This document shows, one piece after another, positions 1-8,624 of a stretch of 64,000 bases of DNA. The translations under genes were made by a program, and so were the position numbers. Under the pieces are notes generated by a model. It ran no database searches. It worked only from the letters and a program-made list of their open reading frames with translations, and was not told the DNA's origin. The stretch covers positions 248,001-312,000 of the forward strand of contig JAKBAM010000001.1 in NCBI GenBank assembly GCA_021809105.1. The letters run 5' to 3'. Numbering within the stretch: the first letter of the stretch is position 1; each line of letters starts with the position of its first letter. Source of the DNA: Actinomycetes bacterium (GTDB lineage: Bacteria; Actinomycetota; Acidimicrobiia; Acidimicrobiales; Palsa-688).

Positions 1-189
1 AACGCCGCCGGGAGCTTCACGTCATCCCACATCGTCGGAGCACCCGACACCGTGCACGCCGGTTTGTCAGAGCTGGCGCAAGTCACGGGGGCCGACGAGC
101 TCATCGTCGCCACCAGCACCTTCTCCCAGGAGGACAGGCTGCGCTCCTACCGGTTGGTCGCAGGCGCGATGTCTCCTGCGGCCGCGTAG
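1..189 (+). CDS. Luciferase-like (LLM-class) flavin-dependent oxidoreductase, C-terminal end only
   Basis: The open frame runs from the window edge to a TAG at 187-189 and gives 62 residues. The segment GAPDTVHAGLSELAQ followed by GADELIV and a closing RSYRLVAGA is the typical end of bacterial luciferase-family FMN monooxygenases, where a 'G(S/T)P..V...L..L' helix precedes 'ADE(L/I)(M/I)V' and a final 'R..S..L.A' helix. The substrate cannot be inferred because the start and the flavin-binding part lie outside the window. It converges on the ECF gene, 49 bp away. Confidence 0.75.
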   Translation, partial: NAAGSFTSSHIVGAPDTVHAGLSELAQVTGADELIVATSTFSQEDRLRSYRLVAGAMSPAAA

Positions 190-238
190 GTCCGAGCGCC
201 ACACCACGCATTCCCGCGGCGGCTCGCCTCGGAGCGAC

Positions 239-1099
239 TCATAATGAGGCCAACCCGATTGCCGCGGCGCCGGCCACTGCCACCACGCAAAAAGCTAAGG
301 CGTCCGCGCGGTGCGGCCCCAGCGGCTGGGCGGTGATCTGGCCGGTACCTCCCCGTGCACTGATGGCCTCACCCATCTCATTCGCTCTACGGATCGACGC
401 AGCCAGCACCGCTGTCATCAAGTCGATGCCCTCGTCGACCACGGTGTCGAGGTTCCATCGATGCCCGGGCGGCCGGGGCCGAAGCCGCCGGGCGGCGACC
501 AAGACACGCATCTCGTCCACCAGCAGCGGGAGGCTGCGAATGCAAAGGGCCACGGTGACAGCCCACTCGTCGACGGGTAACCTCAGCCGACGCAGCGGCG
601 CACCGAGGCGCGCCACCGCCGGCGCTACGTCGCCTAATGCCGTCGTCCAGCCCACGAGGGCTGATGCCCCCAGCAAGACGGCGCTCAGGCAGGCGAAGCG
701 GAGGTAGAGCTCGAGGTCGCCCAGTCCCACCCGGGCCGAGCCGACCGGCACCTCCGGCCTGCCGCCGGAGGCGAGGGTGGCCAGCGCGCCGAGCGCCATC
801 ACCGCCCAGAACCAACGCGGCGGACGCGGCACAGCACCCCGAGGGATCCCGGCGAGCCGGCTCGAGGCGAGCAGCAGCACGGCGCCGATGGCGATGCCGG
901 GCCAGCTCGGCACCAGGGACAGGATCACTCCGTAGGCTACGACCGCCACCAGCTTGGTCCCGGCCCACAGCCGGTGGATGACGCTGTCCCCGGGGATCTG
1001 GCGCAGCAGGACGACGGAACGCTGCCTCCGCTGCCGCCGGCGCCGGGACCACCGGTCCCAGCGCTCGCCCTGGGCGGCCGTCGACGCGCTGGTCGTCAA
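239..1099 (-). CDS. ecfT: ECF transporter transmembrane T component (EcfT/CbiQ family)
   Basis: Membrane coupling subunit of an energy-coupling-factor (group II ABC) importer; it links the ATPases to a substrate-binding S protein. Several hydrophobic segments precede two family-type Ala-Arg motifs, AARRLRPRP and ISARGG, in the cytoplasmic coupling helices. I chose TTG at 1099 because it overlaps the stop codon of the upstream ATPase gene (TTGA), which suggests translational coupling. The frame stays open to 1186, but those residues are Arg-rich and overlap the ATPase. The resulting 286 residues are close to mycobacterial Rv2325c, whose neighbour Rv2326c matches the upstream gene. No substrate is evident. 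Confidence 0.85.
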   Translation of the reverse strand: MTTSASTAAQGERWDRWSRRRRQRRQRSVVLLRQIPGDSVIHRLWAGTKLVAVVAYGVILSLVPSWPGIAIGAVLLLASSRLAGIPRGAVPRPPRWFWAVMALGALATLASGGRPEVPVGSARVGLGDLELYLRFACLSAVLLGASALVGWTTALGDVAPAVARLGAPLRRLRLPVDEWAVTVALCIRSLPLLVDEMRVLVAARRLRPRPPGHRWNLDTVVDEGIDLMTAVLAASIRRANEMGEAISARGGTGQITAQPLGPHRADALAFCVVAVAGAAAIGLASL

Positions 1100-3177
1100 T
1101 GACCAACACCGGCGCCGGTGGCCGGCGTGGCGGCGACGTTCCCGGTCGCGATCTGGCCCCGATCCAATCTCACGATGCGCTCGCACACGCTTCCCATGCC
1201 CTCCAGATCGTGGGAGATCACGATCAGCGTCACGCCCTGGCGCCGGAGCCGGGCCAGCAGTCCCAGCAAGCCCTCCCGGCTAGGGAGATCGAGGCCCGCC
1301 AGCGGCTCGTCGAGGATGACCACCTGCGGTCGGTGCGCCAGGAGGCCTGCCAGCGCCACCCGGCGCATCTCGCCGCCGCTCAACTGGTCGATCGAGCGCG
1401 CCGCGAACGCGGGGTCGAAACCCATGTCAGCCAGCGCATCTGCCATGGCGTCGGGCCCGACCCCTGCGGCGGCCATGACGTCGGCTCCCACGGTCGGGCG
1501 CTGCAGCTGGAGCCTGGCGTGCTGGAACGCCAGCGCCACCGCTCCGACCTGACTGCTCACGGGGCGGCCGCCTAGCAGGCATGACCCCTGGCTCGGCTGC
1601 AGGAGTCCGGCCAGGATCCAGGCCAAAGTGGACTTGCCCGACCCGTTCCCCCCTACCACCAACAGCCCGTCGCCTTCGCCCACGGCCAGGTCCACGCCTC
1701 TCAGGGCCGGCTGCGCCCACGGGGTTCCCTGGGCATAGGTGTGGAAGACTCCCTCGACCCTGAGCAGTACCTTCGAGCCAGCCACTTCACCTCCCGTGCT
1801 TGGCGGCTGCGGAGCTGCTGCGGGGGGGTCGGCACGCGCGGGCACATCGGCGGTTGCGATGGCGGGCTCGTCGTCTGCGCCGTCGAGCATCCGGCCGCGG
1901 GAGAGGCGCACCACGCGATCGGCGGCGCCAGCTTCCTCCGCGCGGTGAGTGACATGCACCACCGTCATGGGGCGCGTCGCTGGCAGGCCGGCGAGCAGGG
2001 AAGTGACGTCCCGACGACCTTCCGCGTCGAGCATGGCCGTCGATTCGTCGGAGAGCAGCAACCGAGGCCGGCGGGCCAGGGCAGCCGCGATGGCCAGGCG
2101 CTGCATCTGGCCCCCCGAAAGCGTCGCAGTGTCGCGTGCTTCCATCCCCGCGAGGCCGACGGAGCGGAGAAGGGCTTCGACATCGACGGTCATGCCGGGT
2201 GGAAGCCCCCACACGACGTCGTCGGCCACCCGCACCCCGAGAACCTGGCTCTCGGGCCGCTGCGAGACGAGGGCCGTGCCGCCCGTATGCCCCAACCCGG
2301 CCGCCCCCGCCCTGACTACTTCGCCGGCCGTCGGCGCCCGCCCCGCCAGGATTCGGGTGAGGGTCGACTTGCCCGACCCGTTGGACCCGACCACAGCGAC
2401 CATTTCAACACCTTCGAGGCGCAGATCGATGCCCTCCAGGGCGTTGCACCCCGCCTGCGGGTAGCGAAAGGCAACATCTCGCATCGATACTGGGAGCGGC
2501 GCCACAGGTCGCCGATCATCGGGGGCCTCCAGGAGGTCGACCGGTACCATCCAAGCCAGCCGGGCCAGCACCGAGCCGAGGACCACCCAGGCGATTGTTA
2601 CGCCGACGACCAGCCCGACGATCACGAGCAGAGCGATAGTTGCCCACCAATCGCGAAGGGCGATGTCGATCAGCCGGTTGGCGCCCAGCGAGGCACCCCG
2701 CAGGGCAGGGATCCGGGCTGCAACCCCGGTGACGCCGCGGCCCATGTGGCGGATCTGGTCGAGGGCCAAGGCTCTGCTGGCGCTGAACACGACGAGAAGC
2801 GCGTCGGCGGCCGCAGCCAGTACGGGCGCCAGGACGGCGGTGACCGCCGCGAGAGTCCAGGCTCCCCTCCGCCGGCGCTTCGTGTCACCTACGACGCCGC
2901 CGACGATGGCGCAGGTGACCACGCTGTAGGCCGGGCCGGTGCCAGCCACCAGGAAGGAGACGACGCAGCCCGCCACCGCCGCCGCCACCACCGCTCGCGG
3001 CCGGTGTCGGTAGGCGAGCAGGCCGATCGGGACGGCGCCGAGCGCCTGCACGACGCTGGCATGAGGCAGCAGCCATCCGAGCACCGACAACGCAACCGCT
3101 ATACCTCCGAGCACCGCCGCGGTGGCCAGCTCGACCGGGCGAAGCGGTCCGCTCGGCGACGACGGGCGCTCAGCCAT
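1096..3177 (-). CDS. ECF transporter fusion: N-terminal membrane domain plus two ABC ATPase domains
   Basis: About 215 N-terminal residues form several hydrophobic segments (possible S-component-like domain). Two ABC ATPase domains follow. ABC1 has Walker A VVGSNGSGKS, signature LSGGQMQRLAI and Walker B LLLSDES; ABC2 has VVGGNGSGKS, LSGGEMRRVAL and VILDEP. The Walker B of ABC1 ends in DES rather than DEP, but the glutamate is kept. Membrane-A1-A2 in one 693-residue chain is the arrangement of Mycobacterium Rv2326c. The gene overlaps ecfT by 4 bp, so both are probably one vitamin, metal or small-metabolite importer. The substrate is unknown; no riboswitch or biosynthetic neighbour hints at it. 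Confidence 0.85.
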   Translation of the reverse strand: MAERPSSPSGPLRPVELATAAVLGGIAVALSVLGWLLPHASVVQALGAVPIGLLAYRHRPRAVVAAAVAGCVVSFLVAGTGPAYSVVTCAIVGGVVGDTKRRRRGAWTLAAVTAVLAPVLAAAADALLVVFSASRALALDQIRHMGRGVTGVAARIPALRGASLGANRLIDIALRDWWATIALLVIVGLVVGVTIAWVVLGSVLARLAWMVPVDLLEAPDDRRPVAPLPVSMRDVAFRYPQAGCNALEGIDLRLEGVEMVAVVGSNGSGKSTLTRILAGRAPTAGEVVRAGAAGLGHTGGTALVSQRPESQVLGVRVADDVVWGLPPGMTVDVEALLRSVGLAGMEARDTATLSGGQMQRLAIAAALARRPRLLLSDESTAMLDAEGRRDVTSLLAGLPATRPMTVVHVTHRAEEAGAADRVVRLSRGRMLDGADDEPAIATADVPARADPPAAAPQPPSTGGEVAGSKVLLRVEGVFHTYAQGTPWAQPALRGVDLAVGEGDGLLVVGGNGSGKSTLAWILAGLLQPSQGSCLLGGRPVSSQVGAVALAFQHARLQLQRPTVGADVMAAAGVGPDAMADALADMGFDPAFAARSIDQLSGGEMRRVALAGLLAHRPQVVILDEPLAGLDLPSREGLLGLLARLRRQGVTLIVISHDLEGMGSVCERIVRLDRGQIATGNVAATPATGAGVGH

Positions 3178-3257
3178 CCAGCCAGCCTGCCACCCTTCGA
3201 GAAGTCATCCGGCGCGAGCCCACCCAGACGCGACCCAGCGGCTCCCCGGCAAAGCCG

Positions 3258-4430
3258 CTACTCCCCCAGGCGGCGCTCGAACCCCGGCGGCACGACAATG
3301 TCGCCCGGCGAAAGGTCGTGGATGGATGAATGGCCCAAGCCGAGGAGTGCGGAGTCGATGCCGCCCCGGAGGATGTCGAGCACGTTTTCGACTCCGGCCT
3401 GGCCGTTGGCGGCCAGGCCCCACAGATACGCCCGACCGATCATCACGGCCCTTGCACCGAGCGCCACGGCCTTTACAACGTCGCTCCCCCGCCGCACCCC
3501 GCCGTCGAGGAGTACCTCGATTTGGCCACCTATCGCCTGGGCCACCGCCGGCAACGCCCTGATGGTGGCCGGCGTGGTGTCGAGGTTGTTGCCACCGTGG
3601 TTCGACACGGAGATGGCCGTGACGCCGGCATCCACCGCACGCTTGGCGTCGTCCACCCGCGAGACTCCCTTCAGCATGAACGGCCCGCCCCACTGCTCGC
3701 GGAGCCAAGCCACGTCCCCCCAGGTGGGCAGGGGTGTCTGCATCCACTCCCCGTAGGCCCCGAAGAAAGTCGGCGGGTCCTCGCCCGGCGCCGCCAGGTT
3801 CGGGGTCGTGAGGTCCGGCAACCGCTTGGTCTTGGCGTACTCGAGGAGCCACCGCGGCCGGACGATTCCCTCGGGCGCCACTTTGATCATGGCCTTCAGG
3901 TCCATCTTCTCGGGGATCACCGGGCTGCCCCAATCCCGGCCCATGGAGAACGACCAGTCGAGCGTGGCGATCAGGCCGACGGCGCCGGCGGCCCGGGCAC
4001 GGTCCATGCGCTGGATCATGCGGTCCTTGGTCCCCACCCAGTACACCTGGAAGAAAGTCTGAGGGTTGGCGGCCACCACCTCCTCGATGGGCTTGCTGGC
4101 AAAGGAGCTCAGCCCCATCGCCGTCCCGCGCGCCGCAGCCGCCCGGGCGACGGCGACCTCACCGTCGGGATGGACTGCTTGGACGCCGGTGGGGGAGATG
4201 ACGACTGGCAACGAGATCGATTGTCCCATCACCGTCGTCGCCAGATCTCGCTCGGGCGGCAGCCCGGCCACGTGGGGGGCGAAGCCGAGCTCGCCGAAAG
4301 CCCCGACGTTGTCCTCTACGGTGAGACCTCGCTCCGAGCCGGCCAGCAATGCGGCATAGACGGACTTCGGTAGGCGCTTCTTGGCGCGGCGTTGTGCTTC
4401 GGCGACGGTCTCGAACCAGGGGTTCCCCAT
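3258..4430 (-). CDS. mftD: Pre-mycofactocin synthase MftD (FMN-dependent alpha-hydroxy-acid oxidase family)
   Basis: FMN enzyme that oxidatively deaminates the Val-Tyr-derived intermediate (AHDP) to give the redox-active core of mycofactocin. The 390-residue protein closely follows the known mycobacterial MftD pattern: start region WFETVAEAQ.RAKKRLPKSVY, then PVVISPTGVQAV, MGLSSFASKPIEEV, SVSNHGGNNLD and LLDGG(V/I)RRGSDVVKAVALGARAV near the C-terminus. 'SNHGGNNLD' instead of the lactate-oxidase 'SNHGGRQLD' separates MftD from ordinary lactate dehydrogenases. It is divergent from mftR. The peptide precursor mftA and radical-SAM mftC are not in the window, so the locus is split here. Confidence 0.92.
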   Translation of the reverse strand: MGNPWFETVAEAQRRAKKRLPKSVYAALLAGSERGLTVEDNVGAFGELGFAPHVAGLPPERDLATTVMGQSISLPVVISPTGVQAVHPDGEVAVARAAAARGTAMGLSSFASKPIEEVVAANPQTFFQVYWVGTKDRMIQRMDRARAAGAVGLIATLDWSFSMGRDWGSPVIPEKMDLKAMIKVAPEGIVRPRWLLEYAKTKRLPDLTTPNLAAPGEDPPTFFGAYGEWMQTPLPTWGDVAWLREQWGGPFMLKGVSRVDDAKRAVDAGVTAISVSNHGGNNLDTTPATIRALPAVAQAIGGQIEVLLDGGVRRGSDVVKAVALGARAVMIGRAYLWGLAANGQAGVENVLDILRGGIDSALLGLGHSSIHDLSPGDIVVPPGFERRLGE

Positions 4431-4461
4431 GGCAGTGCTCCTCTGCTGGCGTGGGAGCGAT

Positions 4462-4480
4462 CATAATGGCACTGAGTGTC
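4462..4480 (+). promoter_or_regulatory. Candidate mftR promoter -10 and overlapping operator
   Basis: The 65-bp gap between mftD and mftR contains a -10-like CATAAT (4462-4467) directly followed by the dyad GGCACTGAGTGTC (4468-4480), whose core CACT-G-AGTG is perfectly symmetric. TetR-family regulators commonly bind such dyads in divergent intergenic regions, so this may be the MftR operator acting on both genes. No convincing -35 is visible. The assignment is inference from position and symmetry. Confidence 0.35.
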
Positions 4481-4495
4481 GAAGGAGGAACCGTG

Positions 4496-5116
4496 ATGAC
4501 GGATCTCGTGGCGCCCGGTGGTGGTGCCCGCGCCGAGCGATCGCACAGGCTGGGGCGCCCTCCCTCCACTTCGCGCGCCGAGCTCGAGGAGGTAGCCCTC
4601 CGTTTGTTCGCCGAGAGGGGTTTCGACGAAACCAGCGTCGAGGACATAGCTGCGGCAGCCGGCATCGGGCGCCGCACGTTCTTCCGGTACTACCCGTCGA
4701 AGCTGGACTTGGTCTGGGGCGACTTCGGGGCCGGGCTGGACGACATGCGGACCCGCCTGGCGGCGACACCGCCGGAGGTGCCCACGATGCAGGCGGTGCG
4801 GGCCGGGGTGGTGGAATTCAACCGGATACCGCAGGAGAAAGTCGAGCAGCATCGACGACGCTTGGGGCTGATCCTCGGCGTGTCGACGCTGGTGGCCAAC
4901 TCCACTCTGCGCTTTTCCCAGTGGCGAGAAGTGATCGCCGAGTTCGTGGCGGCGCGCACCGGCTGCCGTCCCGACGACCTGCTGCCTCGCGTGGTCGGCC
5001 ATTGCGCGCTCGGCGCCGCGGTCGCCGCCTACGAAGGCTGGCTGCAGGGCGCCGGCACCGACCTGGCCGCAATGCTCGACGAAGCCCTTCGCCTGTTGGC
5101 CGACGGGTGCACCTAA
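4496..5116 (+). CDS. mftR: Mycofactocin system TetR-family regulator MftR
   Basis: Transcriptional regulator of the mycofactocin locus. The N-terminal TetR helix-turn-helix is clear: ALRLFAERGFDETSVEDIAAAAGIGRRTFFRYYPSKLDLVW in order, where RRTFFRYY is the recognition helix. The C-terminal ligand domain is of the length seen in MftR proteins (206 residues total). ATG at 4496 is chosen because AGGAGG at 4483-4488 sits 7 nt upstream; a GTG at 4493 is the alternative. It is divergent from mftD. Its stop codon overlaps the dnaE2 stop on the other strand (convergent, TAA at 5114-5116). Confidence 0.88.
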   Translation: MTDLVAPGGGARAERSHRLGRPPSTSRAELEEVALRLFAERGFDETSVEDIAAAAGIGRRTFFRYYPSKLDLVWGDFGAGLDDMRTRLAATPPEVPTMQAVRAGVVEFNRIPQEKVEQHRRRLGLILGVSTLVANSTLRFSQWREVIAEFVAARTGCRPDDLLPRVVGHCALGAAVAAYEGWLQGAGTDLAAMLDEALRLLADGCT

Positions 5117-8100
5117 CGGAAATCCCGGGAGGGGAGCCCCGTGGATGACAATGGTAGGGCGCTGATGCGGTAGGCGACGATGTTGATCACCCCTTCGATC
5201 CGCTCCAGCTTGCCGGTGACGACCAGGGCCGGGGCGGCCCGGGCCACCTGCCGGTAACGGGCCCACGCACCCCGCGAGCACACGATATTGATCAGGCCGG
5301 TCTCGTCCTCCAAGTTGAGGAAGGTGATCCCTTGCGCAGTCGCCGGACGCTGCCGATGAGTGACCACACCGGCCACGGTGACCCGGGCGTCGGCGGCAAC
5401 CGTCGCCAGGTCGGCGGCGGTGACCACTCCCGCATCTTCCAGCTCCTTGCGCACGAACTGCGTCGGGTAGCTCTCAGGCGAAAGACCTATAGCCCACAAG
5501 TCGGCTCGGTTTGTCTCCACCTGGTCCATGGCGGCCAGTTGGGGCGGCTCGGCACCGGTCACCAAACCGGCCAGCCGGGCGCTGCGAGGACGGGCGCTGT
5601 GAGGACTGCCGGCGACTGGAGCCGAGGTGGCGACCTCCAGCGACGGACCGGCCTGGGCCACTGCCCCCGCAGCCCACAACGCCTCCCGCCGAGGCAAGCC
5701 GAAGCAGCCGAAGGCGCCAGCGGTGGCCAACGCCTCGGCCTGCGGAGTGGTCATACCGCACCGGCGGACCAGATCCTCGATACTGGCGTAGGGGCGCCCT
5801 GCCTCGATCCGCGCCGCCAGGTCGGGACCGATGTGGCGCACGTAGGACACTCCGGTGCGCACCGCAGCACCTCCTGTGCTGGAGGCACACGGCTCGAGCA
5901 CCGAAGCCGCTGCGCTGGCGTTGACGTCGGGGCCACGCACCACCACCCCGTGGCGGCGGGCATCGGCCACGATGGTCTGCGGGGACCAGAATCCCATCGG
6001 CTGACCATCGAGTAGACCGGCGCAGAAAGCCGCGGGGTAGTGCAACTTCATCCACGACGATGAGTACACGAGGTAGGCGAAGCTCACCGAATGGCTCTCG
6101 GGAAAGCCGAAGTTGGCGAACGCCAGCAGCTTCTCATAGATCTGGTCCGCCACCGTGCCGGTGATCCCCCGCTCAGCCATACCGTCGTACAAGCGTTCCC
6201 TGAGTGAAGCCATTCGCTCGATGCTGCGCTTGGAGCCCATGGCCTGGCGCAGCCGGTCGGACTCCGCGGGCGTGAAGCCAGCCACGTCGATGGCCATCTG
6301 CATCAGCTGCTCCTGGAACAGCGGAACCCCTAGGGTCTTGGCCAGGCTGCGCTCCAGGAGGGGATGCAGATAGGTCACCGGCTCGTCGCCGTTGCGCCGG
6401 CGGATGTAGGGGTGGACCGAACCCCCCTGGATGGGACCGGGCCGGATGAGGGCGACCTCCACGACCAGGTCGTAGAACTCCCGCGGTTTCAGCCGCGGCA
6501 GCGTCGCCATCTGGGCCCGGCTCTCGACCTGGAACACTCCCACGGAGTCGGCCCGGCACAGCATCTGGTACACCTCATCCTCCTGCGGGAGGGCGCCCAG
6601 GTCCACCTCGACACCGTGGAAGTCCCTGACGTGGTCGACGGTGGCATGCAGCACTGTCAGCATTCCCAGGCCGAGCATGTCGAACTTGACCAGCCCCACC
6701 GCCGCACAGTCGTCCTTGTCCCACTGCACCACGCTGCGGTCCGCCATGCGAGCCCACTCCACCGGGCACACCTCCGCCACTGGCCGGTCGCAGATCACCA
6801 TGCCCCCCGAGTGGATTCCCAGATGGCGGGGGAAATCCTGGATCTCCTCCGCCAGGGCTAACACCGAGGCCGGGACCCCGTGATCCCCGTGGGCAATCGT
6901 CTCGCTGAGAGGTCCCCACCCATCCACCTGCTTGGACCAAGCGTCGAGCTGGCCGGGCGCGGCACCGAGGGCCTTACCCATGTCGCGCACTGCGGAGCGG
7001 GGCCGGTAGGTGATGACGTTGGCCACCTGCGCCGCGCATCCCCGCCCGTAACGCTGGTACACGTACTGGATGGCCTCCTCCCGCCGGCCGCTCTCTATGT
7101 CCACGTCGATATCGGGCGGACCGTCACGCTCGGGCGACAGGAAGCGCTCGAAGAGCAGGCCCAAGCGGACCGCGTCGGCGTTGGTCACCCCCAGGGCGAA
7201 GCACACCGCCGAGTTGGCTGCAGATCCCCGCCCCTGGCAGTAGATGCCGTGCTCCCGACAGAATCGTACGATGTCCCACACGATCAGGAAATACCCGGCG
7301 AAGCCCAGATGCTCGATCATCGCCAGCTCATGGTCGATCTGGATCCAGGCCCTCGGGTGGTTGGGCCGATCTCTCGGCCCGTACCGCTGCGCCGCCCCCT
7401 CCTCGGTCAGGTGACGTAGCCAGCTCACCTCGGTGTGCCCCGGCGGCGCAGGCCAAGGCGGTAGCCGGGGGGCAACCAGGGACAGGTCGAACGCGCACTC
7501 CCGCCCCAGAGCAGCGGCGCTCTCCACCACACCGGGGTAACGGGCGAAGCGGAGGGCCTGCTCGTGGCCGCTGCGCAGGTGGGCCGCAGCGGCAGGCGGC
7601 AGCCACCCGTCGATGTCGTCCAGGCTCCGCCGGGCTCGCACCGCGGCCATGGCGGTAGCCAGCCGCCGGCGGGGCGGCACGTGATAGTGGACATTGTTGG
7701 TGGCCACCACTTCGGCCCGGGCCCGGTGAGCGATCTCGGCCAGGGCGTCGTTACGGGCTGAGTCGAGCGGGTCGCCGTGATCCCAGAGCTCGACCACCAC
7801 GTTGGCCGTCCCGAAGTGCCGCTGCAGGCCACCGAGCGCGGCGGCGGCCCGAGCCGGGCCGGCATCGATGAGGGTGGAGGGCACGACGCCTTTACGGCAT
7901 CCGGTCAGCACCACCCAGTGATCGGCGACGCTCGGGGCCGAGGTCGGTGAAAGCAGCGGCGGGTACCTCGGGGCTGTCTCGGGCCCGCTGGCCCGCAGAT
8001 GGCTGCGGGCCGGGTCGCCGATCGCGGCAAAGTCGGGAACCGACCCGGCTCCGATGGCAGCCAGGGTGTCGAGGTCGATGGTCGGCCTGCCCTTCTCGCC

Positions 8101-8520
8101 GCCTTGGAGGTGGGCCACCGAAAGGGCCCGGCACAGCCGGGTGTAGCCGACCGGGTCCCGGGCTAGGACCAGCAAGTGGGTGCCCTCGGGATCGGCTACG
8201 CCTTGCTGGGGCCGGGTAAGACCTAGGGACAGCTCGGTTCCGAAGATGGACCGCATCCCCACTGTCCGGGCCGCCTCGGCGAAGCGCACCACCCCGTACA
8301 TGCCGTCGTGATCAGTGAGGGCCAGGGCCTCGAGACCCAATCGGGCGGCCTCCTCCACCAGCTCCTCGGGATGGGAAGCACCGTCCAGGAAGCTGAAGTT
8401 GGAATGGCAGTGCAGCTCGGCGTAGGGAGTCGAGCCAGCCGGCCGCCGGCTGCTCGAAGTCCTGCCGGATCGCCGGGCTTCGAGCTCTGACCACGGCACC
8501 GGTAGGTTCCCCCCGTCCAT
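5113..8520 (-). CDS. dnaE2: Error-prone DNA polymerase III alpha subunit DnaE2 (ImuC)
   Basis: SOS-inducible C-family translesion polymerase that works with ImuA' and ImuB in damage-induced mutagenesis. The N-terminal PHP domain has YAELHCHSNFSFLDGASHP and ALTDHDGMYGVVRFAEAA. The palm active site carries PDIDVDIESGRREE near residue 470, with the two catalytic aspartates. The C-terminus has an OB-fold (GVVTHRQRPATAQGITFLNLEDETG). Its 1135 residues and lack of extended replicative C-terminal domains fit DnaE2 rather than DnaE1. ATG at 8520 lies 10 bp from a near-perfect LexA box, so LexA regulation is strongly expected. The imuA'-imuB pair sits 0.9 kb away on the same strand behind an identical box. 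Confidence 0.93.
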   Translation of the reverse strand: MDGGNLPVPWSELEARRSGRTSSSRRPAGSTPYAELHCHSNFSFLDGASHPEELVEEAARLGLEALALTDHDGMYGVVRFAEAARTVGMRSIFGTELSLGLTRPQQGVADPEGTHLLVLARDPVGYTRLCRALSVAHLQGGEKGRPTIDLDTLAAIGAGSVPDFAAIGDPARSHLRASGPETAPRYPPLLSPTSAPSVADHWVVLTGCRKGVVPSTLIDAGPARAAAALGGLQRHFGTANVVVELWDHGDPLDSARNDALAEIAHRARAEVVATNNVHYHVPPRRRLATAMAAVRARRSLDDIDGWLPPAAAAHLRSGHEQALRFARYPGVVESAAALGRECAFDLSLVAPRLPPWPAPPGHTEVSWLRHLTEEGAAQRYGPRDRPNHPRAWIQIDHELAMIEHLGFAGYFLIVWDIVRFCREHGIYCQGRGSAANSAVCFALGVTNADAVRLGLLFERFLSPERDGPPDIDVDIESGRREEAIQYVYQRYGRGCAAQVANVITYRPRSAVRDMGKALGAAPGQLDAWSKQVDGWGPLSETIAHGDHGVPASVLALAEEIQDFPRHLGIHSGGMVICDRPVAEVCPVEWARMADRSVVQWDKDDCAAVGLVKFDMLGLGMLTVLHATVDHVRDFHGVEVDLGALPQEDEVYQMLCRADSVGVFQVESRAQMATLPRLKPREFYDLVVEVALIRPGPIQGGSVHPYIRRRNGDEPVTYLHPLLERSLAKTLGVPLFQEQLMQMAIDVAGFTPAESDRLRQAMGSKRSIERMASLRERLYDGMAERGITGTVADQIYEKLLAFANFGFPESHSVSFAYLVYSSSWMKLHYPAAFCAGLLDGQPMGFWSPQTIVADARRHGVVVRGPDVNASAAASVLEPCASSTGGAAVRTGVSYVRHIGPDLAARIEAGRPYASIEDLVRRCGMTTPQAEALATAGAFGCFGLPRREALWAAGAVAQAGPSLEVATSAPVAGSPHSARPRSARLAGLVTGAEPPQLAAMDQVETNRADLWAIGLSPESYPTQFVRKELEDAGVVTAADLATVAADARVTVAGVVTHRQRPATAQGITFLNLEDETGLINIVCSRGAWARYRQVARAAPALVVTGKLERIEGVINIVAYRISALPLSSTGLPSRDFR

Positions 8521-8530
8521 GGCACCAACT

Positions 8531-8550
8531 TATCGAACACATGTTCGATA
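8531..8550 (-). promoter_or_regulatory. LexA (SOS) box of dnaE2
   Basis: Perfect 8-bp arms TATCGAAC and GTTCGATA flank a 4-nt centre ACAT. This matches the actinobacterial LexA consensus CGAAC-N4-GTTCG at all ten defined positions. It lies 10 bp upstream of the dnaE2 start codon, so the transcript must have a very short leader or none. It could also affect the divergent PAP2 gene, whose start is 74 bp away. The same 19-bp core recurs at 11817. Confidence 0.93.
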
Positions 8551-8624
8551 CACCAGAGGTCTGGTCACCTTGACTCGTGCCCTGCCGCCTCCCGGCGCCT
8601 GCGGATCCCTAGGATCTCGTCTCC

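Noticed and set aside
1741-3756. Long open frame of 671 codons on the plus strand
   Set aside because: It lies antisense to the ECF ATPase and mftD, has no recognisable motif and is rich in Arg/Pro/Gly; long antisense frames are common in GC-rich DNA.
3258-4430. L-lactate dehydrogenase (LldD)
   Set aside because: Same superfamily, but the SNHGGNNLD motif and start region match MftD, and the adjacent TetR regulator matches MftR.
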